Part shown: positions 28,868 to 38,904 of the stretch, in pieces | How the letters are laid out: each line of letters begins with the position of its first letter | How positions within the stretch are numbered: the stretch's first letter is position 1 | DNA from: Brachyspira pilosicoli | Lineage (GTDB): Bacteria; Spirochaetota; Brachyspiria; Brachyspirales; Brachyspiraceae | Reading direction: 5' to 3' | DNA length: 64,000 nt | Assembly (NCBI RefSeq): GCF_036997485.1 | Contig: NZ_JAWLPU010000001.1 | Span: 186,001 to 250,000 of the forward strand | Position numbers and translations under genes: made by a program | The notes under the pieces: model-generated | Database searches by the model: none | Seen by the model: the letters and a program-made list of their open reading frames with translations, nothing else | Told to the model about the DNA's origin: nothing

Positions 28868-30860
28868 ATTGTATTCTATTATCCTCTTGAGTATTTATAT
28901 TGTTATTAGCATTTTCATTATTTTGAGTATTCTCATTATTTTCAGCATTTTCCAAAGCTTGCTGCTGTCTAGCCATTCTAATTTGTCGGTATATACTTTG
29001 CATTCTTCCATATATAGAGTTTCTAGCTTGTATAGGATCATCTCCGTCTATTATAGAGCGAAGCATAGCAGTAGCAATAGGTCCAGCAGTAGAACCGCCG
29101 CCACCACCACTGTTTTCAAGCATAACTGTTACAGCAATCATATCATCTTTAGGTCTTTGATTATAAGGTCCATAAATGGTAATCCAAGTATGGTCTTTAC
29201 CTTGAGCATTTTGTGCAGTAGAAGTTTTAGCTGCCAATTTTATATTAGGCGACCAAGCACCGTTTCTTGCAGTACCTCCTGCTACAGCCATTCTCATGCC
29301 TTCTTTTATTACTGTAAATATATCTTTGCTTATATCTAATTTTTTCATTACAATCTTATCATTGTTATATATCACCTCATCAGTCTGAGAACTTCTAATC
29401 TCTTTAACAACATGAGGTCTATACATAACGCCGTCATTTATTATAGCAGAAGTAGCCATATGAACCGCTATAGGAGTAGCAGACATATAACCCTGTCCAA
29501 TAGCATATTGAAGCGTATCACCGTCCCACCAATATTCACCAATCTTTCTTCTCTTCCATTCAGAACTAGGAACTGTACCTATTTTCTCACCTGGCAAATC
29601 TATTCCTGTAAGCTCTCCAAAGCCTAATAATTCAGCATATTTCTTTATGAAGTTTGGTCCAAGCTCATAAGCCAAGTTATAAAAATAAGTGTTGCAAGAA
29701 AACTGAATAGCCTTATACATATTAACATAGCCGTGATGACCAGTACATCTATAAAATCTGTTTTCAAGAAGCATACCGCCCGCACAGAATCTTGTAGTAT
29801 AAGCTCCAATTCTTCCCTCAGCAAGAGCACCCAAAGCACTAACAAGCTTGAAAGTAGAACCCGGAGGATATCTTCCCCTTATAGCCTTATTCCAAAACGG
29901 ATTAGCAGGGTTATTAATAAGCTCAGAATATTTTTTAGCATCTATTTTGCCTATAAAAATATTAGGGTCATACCAAGGCGAACTTACCATAGCAAGTATT
30001 TCACCAGTAGTAGGCTTTGATATTATAATAGTTCCAACCTGCCCTCTAAGAAGCTCTTCTGCATCCTTTTGTATTTTAGAATCTATGCTAAGTATTAATT
30101 TTTTACCCGGTATAGGCTTACCAACTGCAGGGGCAATAGTTTCTTTTACTCTGTTTCTTGAGTCCACTATCCACTGCTCATAACCGTCTATTCCTCTAAG
30201 CTCTTTATCATAATACTGCTCAACACCTTCTTTACCTATAACACTGTCTCTTCTATAACCTTCTATTCTTTTGCTTTCATACTCTTCCTGTGAAATATTA
30301 CCTATATACCCTAATATATGCGTCATAGTCTCGCCAAGAGGATAATTTCTTATAGACTTACTGCCGTAATATACACCAGGAAAATCCTCAGAACGCTCTG
30401 CCAAATAACTCATCTGAGACATACTAATGTTATCTGATATCTCTACAGAATCATAACTGTTTTTAGAAACTTTAGATAAGCTTTCTTTTATATAACCTAA
30501 ATCTATATTAAATAGTTTAGAAACCCTATATAGCAGCTCTTCTCTCTCAAAATAATTCTTAGGCAAATAAACAGGTATAATATACATTGTGTAGATTTTG
30601 ATGTTCTCTGCCACAATAACACCATTTCTATCGAATATCTCTCCCCTATAGGCATCTATTGGTATTATTTGTTCTTTATTGTTTCTTGCCAAACTATCAT
30701 AATGGGAGTTCAAAATTATTTGCAAATAAAATAGCCTAATAATAAGCATAGCCGATATTAATACAGAAATAATTAATACTACTATCAGCTTTTTCTTATA
30801 TTTAAAATCTTCGCCTTCGATTTTTTTATCTTTATTTAATTCAATTTCTAAAAAAGTCAT
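28860..30860 (-). CDS. mrdA: Penicillin-binding protein 2 (elongation transpeptidase)
   Basis: 666 residues. One N-terminal membrane helix (about 27-49), a pedestal domain with DRNGVIVAEN, then the transpeptidase domain. The active-site motifs are GSTFKLVS (SxxK), SCNTYFYNLA (SxN) and AAKTSTAQN, where KTS replaces the usual KTG. It crosslinks peptidoglycan in the periplasm with RodA. The C-terminus is a low-complexity Asn/Glu/Gln tail of about 30 residues. Followed directly by rodA. Confidence 0.92.
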   Translation of the reverse strand: MTFLEIELNKDKKIEGEDFKYKKKLIVVLIISVLISAMLIIRLFYLQIILNSHYDSLARNNKEQIIPIDAYRGEIFDRNGVIVAENIKIYTMYIIPVYLPKNYFEREELLYRVSKLFNIDLGYIKESLSKVSKNSYDSVEISDNISMSQMSYLAERSEDFPGVYYGSKSIRNYPLGETMTHILGYIGNISQEEYESKRIEGYRRDSVIGKEGVEQYYDKELRGIDGYEQWIVDSRNRVKETIAPAVGKPIPGKKLILSIDSKIQKDAEELLRGQVGTIIISKPTTGEILAMVSSPWYDPNIFIGKIDAKKYSELINNPANPFWNKAIRGRYPPGSTFKLVSALGALAEGRIGAYTTRFCAGGMLLENRFYRCTGHHGYVNMYKAIQFSCNTYFYNLAYELGPNFIKKYAELLGFGELTGIDLPGEKIGTVPSSEWKRRKIGEYWWDGDTLQYAIGQGYMSATPIAVHMATSAIINDGVMYRPHVVKEIRSSQTDEVIYNNDKIVMKKLDISKDIFTVIKEGMRMAVAGGTARNGAWSPNIKLAAKTSTAQNAQGKDHTWITIYGPYNQRPKDDMIAVTVMLENSGGGGGSTAGPIATAMLRSIIDGDDPIQARNSIYGRMQSIYRQIRMARQQQALENAENNENTQNNENANNNINTQEDNRIQYE

Positions 30861-30933
30861 ATAAAAAAAACCTTATAAAAATTTTTTATACTATTTATAA
30901 GTAACGGTATTTATTACTTAAATTTAAGTAAAT

Positions 30934-30974
30934 AAAAAAATTTAAAAGGTATATACAAAAACTGCATATACCTT
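30934..30974 (-). terminator. Hairpin between ctpA and mrdA
   Basis: AAGGTATAT (30946-30954) pairs with ATATACCTT (30966-30974). On the minus strand it is followed by TTAAATTTTTTT. The tract is interrupted, so read-through from ctpA into mrdA is possible. Confidence 0.5.
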
Positions 30975-30990
30975 AAAATTTACTTAATAA

Positions 30991-32457
30991 TTATTCTTTT
31001 TCATTAGACCAATTTTCTCTTGGTTCTTCTTTATCTTGAGGAGGCTGTTTCCCTGTATTCAAATAATCAATAGCAGATTTAAGCTGCTTATCATATCTAA
31101 GATCAACTATCTCATTATAATTACCCAAATTACGCTCATTATATATTAACCTCTCAAGCAAATAATCACTCGCTATAATATTCTGATTTTTAAGTTCCTC
31201 TTTAAATTGAGGTAAAGCATTTTCATCAGCCTCTTCTTTTGGATATTTTTTTACATATTCTGCAATCTGTCCGCCTTTTCTAAGCTCTGTTAATGCTATT
31301 ACATCTGTATTACTTAATTTAGGCTCAACAACTACAAAATCTGGAGTTAATCCTTTACCATGAAGTCTTCTACCATTAGGTGTATAATAATGTGCTACTG
31401 TAAACTTAAAAGCAGTATTATCTTTTACATCTAAAGGAAGTACATACTGAACACTAAATTTACCAAATGTAGTTTCACCTAATAATTTTGCTCTATTATT
31501 ATCTTGTAAAGCTCCGGCTAAAATCTCTGATGCAGAAGCGCTATACTGATTAACAAGAACCAACATATCTCCATCTACCCACTGATCGCCTTTTACAGTA
31601 GCATAATAGTCCTGATTTTCATTTTTAGTTCTTCCTCTTGTATAAACTATTTTACCATCAGATAAGAACTCTTCCACAATATTAATAGCAGTATCTAATC
31701 TTCCGCCTGGGTTATTTCTTAAATCTAAGATAAGCTTTGTCATACCTTTCTTTTTAAGATCAACTAAAGCCGTATCTAATTCTTTTGAAGTATCATCTCC
31801 AAAGTTTGTTATTCTAATATATCCTATAGTGCTGTCTTCTAACATTTTATATTTTACGCTTTTTATCTCAACTATGGCTCTTGTTAAAGTATATTCTATA
31901 GGATCAACCACCCCTTGTCTTGCTATTTTTAATTTTACTTTAGTGCCAGCCTTTCCGCGCATGATATTAGCAGCATTATCTACAGACATATCTTTAGTGC
32001 TTTCGCCATTTATCTCTATAATAACGTCTCCAGGTAATATTCCAGCCTTTTCACCAGGACCATCTTCTATAGGAGCAACAACCAAAAGACCTCTATCTGG
32101 CTGTTTTGATATAGATAAACCAACTCCGCCATATTTTCCAGACATCTCTGTACTAAGCGCCTCATTTAATTTTTCATCAAGCAAAAATGTAAATGGGTCA
32201 TCGGTAGCCTCAAGCATACCTTTAATAGCACCATACATAAGTTTTTTGGTAGTAACATTATTTGTATCAACAAAGTTCTGCTGTAATGTAGCAAAAACTT
32301 TTTGAAATAATCTGCTGTAATAATAAAAATCATTATCTGATTGAGCCATACCTTGCTGTGCTATCGCTATTGAAGGACTCTTAAAATTAAAAAATGATAT
32401 GGCCAAAACAAATATTAAAAGAAATATCCATAATGCTCGCTCTTTGTTTTTCATCAT
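30991..32457 (-). CDS. ctpA: C-terminal processing peptidase (S41)
   Basis: 488 residues. An N-terminal membrane anchor (about 9-30) is followed by a PDZ domain (GKYGGVGLSISKQPDRG to GKAGTKVKLKI) and the S41 protease domain. The catalytic Ser is in QYSASASEILAGAL, and the Lys in GETTFGKFSVQ. Acts in the periplasm, trimming C-termini of exported proteins such as wall enzymes. It lies upstream of mrdA-rodA on the same strand, with a hairpin between. GAGG precedes the ATG. Confidence 0.9.
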   Translation of the reverse strand: MMKNKERALWIFLLIFVLAISFFNFKSPSIAIAQQGMAQSDNDFYYYSRLFQKVFATLQQNFVDTNNVTTKKLMYGAIKGMLEATDDPFTFLLDEKLNEALSTEMSGKYGGVGLSISKQPDRGLLVVAPIEDGPGEKAGILPGDVIIEINGESTKDMSVDNAANIMRGKAGTKVKLKIARQGVVDPIEYTLTRAIVEIKSVKYKMLEDSTIGYIRITNFGDDTSKELDTALVDLKKKGMTKLILDLRNNPGGRLDTAINIVEEFLSDGKIVYTRGRTKNENQDYYATVKGDQWVDGDMLVLVNQYSASASEILAGALQDNNRAKLLGETTFGKFSVQYVLPLDVKDNTAFKFTVAHYYTPNGRRLHGKGLTPDFVVVEPKLSNTDVIALTELRKGGQIAEYVKKYPKEEADENALPQFKEELKNQNIIASDYLLERLIYNERNLGNYNEIVDLRYDKQLKSAIDYLNTGKQPPQDKEEPRENWSNEKE

Positions 32458-32619
32458 ATTTTGTAACCTCTATTCTAATTAAATATAAAATGATTTATTT
32501 CTATTTTTCTATACAATAATAATTGTTATTATAACATAAATGTAAAAAAAAAGAATATACATATTAATATTATTTAAGTAAATAAAATTTATAATAAAAA
32601 ATCCGATACTCAAAGCAGT

Positions 32620-33552
32620 ATGGAAAATAAAAATCGTTTTATAATTTTTTCTACAGTTATTATTGTATTAATTATCATATCATTCTCTTCTTTAATGATA
32701 ACAGCAAATGATAATATTAATAAAGATATAAACTATAAAAAAATAAATAATAATCAAAATACTTATATAAGCAACAAAAAAGAAAACAAAAAAATTAGAA
32801 TATTAATAGACCCAGGTCATAATGCAGCTACAAAGGGTTCTAAAGGTTTTTTAGGTTATGAATATTACATGACTTTGAGACTTGCAAAACAGCTTACTGC
32901 AATACTCGATAAAGATGACAGATTTGAATATACTCTTAGCAGAACTGGAGCATATTATGACAGACCTATAAAAGAATATATAACAAATAACTACCAAAAG
33001 TTATTAGGCATATACAACACAGAAATAGATGAAGCTGAAAGAACAGGAAATCTAACAAGATATCAAACTATGGAGCTGTATGCTATTAGACATTATGCCA
33101 TAGACAATAATTTTGATGCTTTAATAAGTTTACATTTTGATTATATGCCTTATATAAAACAAAGAGAAAAAACAGAAGGATTTCATATTATAGTTAGTCC
33201 GTATAATGGCGAGTTTCAAACTTCTATGAAAATAGCAAATAAGATATCTGAAAGAATGCAGGAAAGCTATAAAATATCTCCTGTTATAGCAATAGATAAT
33301 ATACTTCCAAATAATGTATGGAAATTCTACAATAAAGAAGATTTATTAAATAAAGGCATAACTTTAAGAGGTTTAGTTTTATTGGGTGACAGCTTTGAAT
33401 ATGAGTACAATAAACAAACATTCAAAAAAGATATACCTTCAGTTATGATAGAATCCGGATTCATACATGATTGGAGACTAGGAAGCACCAAAGAATTAAG
33501 TAATATATCAGATAAAATATATCAAGCTTTAGTAGATGTATACTATAATTAA
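32620..33552 (+). CDS. N-acetylmuramoyl-L-alanine amidase family protein (Amidase_3)
   Basis: 310 residues. One N-terminal membrane helix anchors the protein; a short Asn/Lys-rich linker precedes the catalytic domain. Zinc-ligand signatures are RILIDPGHNAATKG, a Glu in LGYEYYMTLRLAKQL, ISLHFDY and the late catalytic Glu in SVMIESGFI. This enzyme class cuts the sugar-peptide bond in peptidoglycan. The insertion between motifs (about 100-150) is longer than in AmiC. Its end overlaps the convergent ROK gene by 4 bases. Confidence 0.78.
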   Translation: MENKNRFIIFSTVIIVLIIISFSSLMITANDNINKDINYKKINNNQNTYISNKKENKKIRILIDPGHNAATKGSKGFLGYEYYMTLRLAKQLTAILDKDDRFEYTLSRTGAYYDRPIKEYITNNYQKLLGIYNTEIDEAERTGNLTRYQTMELYAIRHYAIDNNFDALISLHFDYMPYIKQREKTEGFHIIVSPYNGEFQTSMKIANKISERMQESYKISPVIAIDNILPNNVWKFYNKEDLLNKGITLRGLVLLGDSFEYEYNKQTFKKDIPSVMIESGFIHDWRLGSTKELSNISDKIYQALVDVYYN

Positions 33553-34502
33553 TTTTTAAAGAACATAGCAGCACAGCCCAATACGCCGGCATCATTTCCT
33601 AAAGAAGCAGGCTTTATTTCAAGGTTGTTTACCATCATTCTAAGTCCGTAATTTCTTACTCCCCTATTAATATGCTCTATCATCATATCAAAATCTTTAC
33701 AAAGCCCGCCGCCTATAAGAACTAAATCCAAATCAAGCATATTCAAAGCCTGCGCTATAGACATACCTAAATAATAAGAACATTCAGCAATAGTTTCCTT
33801 AGCAAGAGCATCACCTTTCTTAGCTGCATCAAATAAAGCCTTAGCCTTTCCTTTATCTAATTCTTCATAAGTTAAATTGGTAGGAAGAACATTTTTATGT
33901 ATTTTTTGTTTAGCCATAGCAATAAAACCAGTAGCAGAAGCATAACGTTCTATACAACCGTTTGAGCCGCAATTACATTTATCTCCATCTGGAACTACAA
34001 ATACATGCCCTACTTCACCAGCTCCTCCTAAAGAACCTGTAAATAATTTTCCGTTAAATACAAACCCTCCGCCTACACCAGTGCCGAGTGTAATAAACAT
34101 TACAGATTTATATTCTTTATCCTTACCGCTTCCATATTTAGCCTCACCCAATGCAGCCATACTCGCATCATTGGCAGTTTTCACAGGTAATCCAAATAAA
34201 TCGCCTATATCAGAAAACTTAATTCCGAATAACCCCGGAACATTCTCTGCCCCGCCCATATGGAGAGTTTCAGAATTCATAACACCCGGACAATCTAAGC
34301 CAATTCCTATAGCATTATATTCTGAAGGCATATTATCTAAAAGATTTTTTATTATGTTTGATATATTTTTCTTATGTTCTTCAGAAGTAAAATTAGCTTC
34401 TATATTAAAATTATCTTTATATAAAATATTTCCCTCTTTGTTAATAATAGCACCCTTTATTGAAGTGCCTCCAATATCTAAAGATATAACTGCATCTTTC
34501 AT
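33549..34502 (-). CDS. ROK-family sugar kinase (glucokinase type)
   Basis: 317 residues. ATP-binding SLDIGGTSIKGAIIN, the sugar-site ANDASMAALGEAKYG, GTGVGGGFV and the ROK zinc motif GHVFV..CNCGSNGCIERYAS are intact. GGAGG lies 10 bases before the ATG. Probably phosphorylates glucose or a related hexose in the cytoplasm; the glucose/galactose importer mglBAC lies elsewhere in the window and could supply it. Members that are repressors have an extra N-terminal HTH, absent here. Confidence 0.85.
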   Translation of the reverse strand: MKDAVISLDIGGTSIKGAIINKEGNILYKDNFNIEANFTSEEHKKNISNIIKNLLDNMPSEYNAIGIGLDCPGVMNSETLHMGGAENVPGLFGIKFSDIGDLFGLPVKTANDASMAALGEAKYGSGKDKEYKSVMFITLGTGVGGGFVFNGKLFTGSLGGAGEVGHVFVVPDGDKCNCGSNGCIERYASATGFIAMAKQKIHKNVLPTNLTYEELDKGKAKALFDAAKKGDALAKETIAECSYYLGMSIAQALNMLDLDLVLIGGGLCKDFDMMIEHINRGVRNYGLRMMVNNLEIKPASLGNDAGVLGCAAMFFKN

Positions 34503-34652
34503 TGTTTATATGCCTCCATAATTTTATAGTCTTATTTTAGTACTAAGATAAAAAATTGTCAATGATTTAACAATTAATAATATATCTATTTAAATTTTAT
34601 AAATTATCAATTATAATAAACATAATAAATAAAAATAATTTAAAGTGTTCCT

Positions 34653-36443
34653 ATGAAAATAAATGAATTAGTATCAATATTAGTACCTGTATATAATATA
34701 GAAAGCACTATAGAAAAAAATATAAATACATTAATAGACAAAGTTTCTCCGTTTTTAATAAATTTTGAGATAATTATTTCTGATGACGGAAGCAGCGACA
34801 ACTCAAAAGAAGAAATAAAAAAAATATGTTTAAACTTTCAAAATAAAAACACAAATCTAAAAAATATAATAGGAGTTTATGCCAAAGAAAATCAAGGCAA
34901 GGGGCATGCATTAAAAAGAGCATGCGAAGTCTCTAATGGACAATACATAATATTTTGTGATGGCGATATGGAAATAGACCCTTCACAATTAGAGAACTTT
35001 TTTAGTATTATGCAAAAAGAAAATGCTGATGTTGTTATAGGCTCTAAGAGGCATAAAGATTCTATTGTTAATTATTCTAATATACGAAAAATTATTTCTT
35101 TTATTTATTTTATGTTTGTGAAAATATTCTTTCATCTTCCAATACAAGACACTCAAACGGGATTAAAACTTTTTAAAAGAAATGCAATAATAAATATTTT
35201 TCCAAGGATACTTGTAAAAGCATTTGCTTATGATTTGGAAGTATTAGTAGCTTGCAATTCTAATAATAAAAAAATAGTTTCTGCTCCTGTAATAGTTAAT
35301 CCAAATAGGCATTTTGGTTTTATTAGATTTCCTATTTTGTGGAGAACATTTATTGACACTTTAGCAATATTTTATAGACTCAATATTGTTCATTTTTATG
35401 ATGATTTGTTTTCAGAATTAAAAGAAAAACCATTGGTAAGCATTATTATACCGCTAAAAAAAATTAATGATTATATAAAAGAAGAAACAGAATATTTACT
35501 TGAACAAATATACAAAAACTTTGAATTGATAATACTCCCAGACAAATATACAAACGAAGAAATTGATATAGAACTTTTTAAAGATGAAAGAATTAAAATA
35601 GTAGAAACAGGGGAACTTCCTCCTGCAATAAAAAGAGCTATTGGAGTGAAAAACTCTAAAGGAAGCATATTAGCATTTTTAGATGATGATACATATCCAG
35701 AAAAAGATTGGCTTTTAAACGCATTAAGAGCAATGGAGAGTAAAAAAGTTTTTGCACTCGGCGGACCAGCTATTAACACTCCAAAAGATAATTTCTCAAA
35801 ACAAATTAGCGGACTTATTTATAGTTCAACACTTATGAGCGGAAAACATAGAGCAAGATATATACCTGATAAGGTTCAATATGTTAATGATTATCCAAGC
35901 TGCAATTTTATAATCACAAGGGAGCTTTATGATAGAGCTGGAGGTTTTGACAGCGAATATTGGCCAGGTGAAGATACTATTCTTTGCAATAACATCATGA
36001 AACAAAAAGAAAAAATATTATATACCCCAGAAGCATTAGTTTATCATCATAGAAGAGATTTATTTTTTGGGCATTTCAAACAACTAAAAGGTTATGCATG
36101 GCATAGAGGTTATTTTGTAAAAAGATTCGGTGGAAACTCATTAGCCTTATCATATTTTATACCGTCAATATTCTTAATCTATACTATTTTTATGCCAATT
36201 GCATTATATTTTAATTTGCCACAAGTTTTAAATAATTTAATACCAGCAATCAATAAAAATATATTTCTTGTTTTGCTATTATTTCCACATAGTTTTTATG
36301 CATTATGTTTACTTGGTAGCTGGGCAAGCACTCTTTCTCTTACTAAAGGTTTTTGCAAAGCTATAGGAATATTTTTATCACACCTCACTTACGGACTTTT
36401 CTTTATAAAAGGTTTTGTACAAGGTTTTATTAGTAAAAAATAA
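34653..36443 (+). CDS. Double-domain family 2 glycosyltransferase with C-terminal membrane segments
   Basis: 596 residues. Domain 1 (1-240) resembles dolichol-phosphate-mannose/polyprenyl-phosphate sugar transferases: VSILVPVYNIEST, IISDDGSSDNSK, FCDGDMEIDP and QDTQTGLKLF. Domain 2 (about 255-480) is a second GT-A fold: VSIIIPLKKIND, FLDDDTYPEKDW and WPGEDTILCN. Two or three membrane helices follow (from about 505). A fusion of a lipid-linked sugar synthase with a second transferase could make and use the same donor. Specificity is unknown. It overlaps the convergent chromate-transporter gene by 14 bases. Confidence 0.8.
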   Translation: MKINELVSILVPVYNIESTIEKNINTLIDKVSPFLINFEIIISDDGSSDNSKEEIKKICLNFQNKNTNLKNIIGVYAKENQGKGHALKRACEVSNGQYIIFCDGDMEIDPSQLENFFSIMQKENADVVIGSKRHKDSIVNYSNIRKIISFIYFMFVKIFFHLPIQDTQTGLKLFKRNAIINIFPRILVKAFAYDLEVLVACNSNNKKIVSAPVIVNPNRHFGFIRFPILWRTFIDTLAIFYRLNIVHFYDDLFSELKEKPLVSIIIPLKKINDYIKEETEYLLEQIYKNFELIILPDKYTNEEIDIELFKDERIKIVETGELPPAIKRAIGVKNSKGSILAFLDDDTYPEKDWLLNALRAMESKKVFALGGPAINTPKDNFSKQISGLIYSSTLMSGKHRARYIPDKVQYVNDYPSCNFIITRELYDRAGGFDSEYWPGEDTILCNNIMKQKEKILYTPEALVYHHRRDLFFGHFKQLKGYAWHRGYFVKRFGGNSLALSYFIPSIFLIYTIFMPIALYFNLPQVLNNLIPAINKNIFLVLLLFPHSFYALCLLGSWASTLSLTKGFCKAIGIFLSHLTYGLFFIKGFVQGFISKK

Positions 36444-37026
36444 CTCCAATTACAGCTGCTATTAATATTATAGCTATAATAGGTACTTTTCTTCCTGCTA
36501 TTTTTATTTTTTTAAGAAAGATGGATAAAGCAAATATAAATAAACCTATTGGGCTTATATAATTAAAAATATTTTTTATAAATGCTATATTATTAAGTAT
36601 AGAGGAGTCAGTTAATTTTACAAAAAAAGCATCTTTACAAAAAGTAATAACTGCAGAAACTATTAAAGCAACAGCACATACCCTAAGTCCATTCATTATA
36701 CTATTAAACTGTTCATTATTTTTTAGGCTGTAAAAAAACTTAGATACAATCATACATATTATAAAAGCAGGTAAAAATATTCCAAATGTAGCAACGGAAG
36801 ACCCTAATACACCCGCAACTTTATACCCCACAAAAGTAGCGGCATTGATAGCTATAGGACCGGGAGTAATTTGAGATATAGCAACGAGATTAGAAAACTC
36901 GCTTGAAGTAATCCAGCCGTACCCTTCCAATATTCCAAGCAGCAGTGCTATAATAGCATACCCTCCGCCATAAGTAAAAATTCCAAGCTTTGCAAATATA
37001 TAAAATAATCTAAAATATATCATCAT
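36430..37026 (-). CDS. Half-size chromate transporter family protein (second of pair)
   Basis: 198 residues with about six membrane helices. The CHR-family half motif is visible: FAKLGIFTYGGGYAIIALL at the N-terminus and ITPGPIAINAATFVGYK. Its ATG overlaps the stop of the partner gene by one base. Pairs of short CHR proteins work as one transporter; chromate, or another anion, cannot be told from sequence. Confidence 0.85.
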   Translation of the reverse strand: MMIYFRLFYIFAKLGIFTYGGGYAIIALLLGILEGYGWITSSEFSNLVAISQITPGPIAINAATFVGYKVAGVLGSSVATFGIFLPAFIICMIVSKFFYSLKNNEQFNSIMNGLRVCAVALIVSAVITFCKDAFFVKLTDSSILNNIAFIKNIFNYISPIGLFIFALSIFLKKIKIAGRKVPIIAIILIAAVIGVIFY

Positions 37027-37607
37027 TAATTCCTAATAAATCTTTTACTAATTAAATAATAAACCCAACCCAAAAAAGCAGAAATAAGTAAAGTATATAT
37101 AACATTAAAATTAAGAAATACAACCAAAATAAAACTTAATATAAAAAGTATAGCTGTAAATTTATTTTTTAAAACACTCTTTCCCATATCATAAGCAGAG
37201 AGAAGTATTAAAGCAGCTATTGCCCCCTTTATGCCTAAAAAAGCTTTATTTACATATTCTAAATTTTGTACTTTTTCAAATATAGGAGCTATTATAAGTA
37301 TAATAATAAAAGAAGGCATCATCACACCAATACCAGCCATTATACCGCCAAAAATACCAGCTATCTTAAAACCAGTGAGAAGCGAGGTATTAACTGCTAT
37401 AACACCAGGTATACTCTGTGCTAATGCAAATACATCTACTATCTCAGCTTTTGTTAAAAATTTCCTCTTATCAACAAACTCCTCCTGCATAATAGGAAGC
37501 ATAGCCAAACCTCCCCCTATCGTAACAAGACCTATATAAAAAAACGAAATAAACATTGTAAGAGCAGAAATTTTATTTGGTTTTTCTTCTTTTTTTTCTT
37601 CTATCAT
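37026..37607 (-). CDS. Half-size chromate transporter family protein (first of pair)
   Basis: 193 residues from ATG 37607. An ATG seven codons upstream (37628) lacks a ribosome binding site and the AGGGAT that serves 37607 lies inside that extension. The CHR motif FYIGLVTIGGGLAMLPIMQEE and SIPGVIAVNTSLLTGFK is present, with about six membrane helices. First gene of a two-gene unit. Confidence 0.85.
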   Translation of the reverse strand: MIEEKKEEKPNKISALTMFISFFYIGLVTIGGGLAMLPIMQEEFVDKRKFLTKAEIVDVFALAQSIPGVIAVNTSLLTGFKIAGIFGGIMAGIGVMMPSFIIILIIAPIFEKVQNLEYVNKAFLGIKGAIAALILLSAYDMGKSVLKNKFTAILFILSFILVVFLNFNVIYTLLISAFLGWVYYLISKRFIRN

Positions 37608-37731
37608 GTTTAAAGTAATCCCTATCATTCATTATTATTTATTTCAATATAAGATAATATTAGTTAAATAAATTGTCAACAATAAAATATAAAGATATTT
37701 TTTATGAAAATTTTAATTTTTTAAACTAAAT

Positions 37732-37770
37732 AAAAAAAGATAATAGCAATCATTAAAAATTGCCATTATC
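37732..37770 (-). terminator. Rho-independent terminator of the lipoprotein gene
   Basis: GATAATAGCAAT (37739-37750) pairs with ATTGCCATTATC (37759-37770), one mismatch, and A-runs at 37732-37738 give the U tract on the minus strand. Confidence 0.75.
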
Positions 37771-37797
37771 TTATAAAATTATATTTTTAATTATAAA

Positions 37798-38694
37798 TTA
37801 ATATTGCACCATTTGTTCATCAACCAATCTATTAGCAGGAACATAATCATTAACTTTTTGAGAGAAAACTAAAGTATCTGCAAATCCGCCTCTTTTAACA
37901 GATAAGAATAAATCATTATATTCATTAGCAGGTCTTCCCATTTTTTTAAGTGTCAAAGCTTTATAGAATATAGCATCATTAGCAAATCTTGTTCTTGGAT
38001 AAGAATTAATAATGTTATCAAATAATGAAACAGCATTTTGTAACTCATTAGGGTCATTAGAATAAGTTTGATATAACATACCATTCCATAACAATGATAA
38101 AGGCTTAAACTTCTCTATTTTTGTAGAAGCTGCAACCATTTTGAATGAATCATTAGCTATAGCAATATTAGATCTGTCAGATTTAGATAAGAAATAATGA
38201 ACTATACCTTTAAATTGATATAACTGACCTAAATCAACATTAGCAGGTAAATTATTAAAATCTAATCTATCTATATAATTTTTAGCTTGAACATATTCTC
38301 TGTTTGCTATCATTACTCTAATTTCTTGTATTATTAAAGGGTCTGTTCTATGTGTATCTGCCCAAGGGCTATAAAAATTATTTACTGTAGCTTTTTTTGG
38401 ACCAGGTTTAACATATGTATTTGGTGTTGTTGATGTATATGTATTAGCTGGCTGCATAGGAGTTTGAGTATAAATATCATTACTCATAGTTGTATCAGAA
38501 TATTGATTATCTGTTAATATTCCTGCATCTTCAATTGTAGTATTATCTGTTTCTAATACTACATTGCTGCCTGTATTTTGATTATATTCATTTTCTATTT
38601 GACTAAGATAATCATTTTGAATATTATCATCTTTTTTATTACAAGATACTATAAAAATTAAACTTAAAACTATTAATAAAGCTTTCTTCATCAT
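37798..38694 (-). CDS. Lipoprotein with TPR-like repeats
   Basis: 298 residues. MMKKALLIVLSLIFIVSCN ends in a lipobox (IVSC). About 100 low-complexity residues rich in Thr, Asn, Pro and Gln follow, then a helical domain with repeat-like pieces (REYVQAKNYIDRL, LQNAVSLFDNIINSYPRTRFANDAIFYKA) of the kind seen in YfiO/YbgF proteins. GGAG precedes the ATG by 8 bases. Possibly an envelope-assembly lipoprotein; not assigned to a family. Confidence 0.65.
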   Translation of the reverse strand: MMKKALLIVLSLIFIVSCNKKDDNIQNDYLSQIENEYNQNTGSNVVLETDNTTIEDAGILTDNQYSDTTMSNDIYTQTPMQPANTYTSTTPNTYVKPGPKKATVNNFYSPWADTHRTDPLIIQEIRVMIANREYVQAKNYIDRLDFNNLPANVDLGQLYQFKGIVHYFLSKSDRSNIAIANDSFKMVAASTKIEKFKPLSLLWNGMLYQTYSNDPNELQNAVSLFDNIINSYPRTRFANDAIFYKALTLKKMGRPANEYNDLFLSVKRGGFADTLVFSQKVNDYVPANRLVDEQMVQY

Positions 38695-38850
38695 TTTTTA
38701 TGCTCCAAAAATATAATTCTGTAATATTTTCGGAAACATATAAAAAAATATTAGAATTTTTAATAATAGTTTTTTATATTTTCAAATTGTTATTCTTAGA
38801 ATAAGTAAATAGTTTTATCAGCAATAATTATTATTTATAGAAATTTTTTA

Positions 38851-38878
38851 TTGACTTTGCATAGACATATCATATAAT
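38851..38878 (+). promoter_or_regulatory. Sigma-70-type promoter of the oppA-like gene
   Basis: TTGACT (38851-38856) and a perfect TATAAT (38873-38878) with a 16-base spacer; the ATG at 38905 follows a TAGGAG ribosome binding site. Confidence 0.75.
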
Positions 38879-38904
38879 GTAAAAAATCTTTAGGAGTATA
38901 AAAA

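Noticed and set aside
28662-29339. 225-codon plus-strand frame opposite rodA and mrdA
   Set aside because: It lies against two clearly conserved genes and shows no domain or ribosome site.
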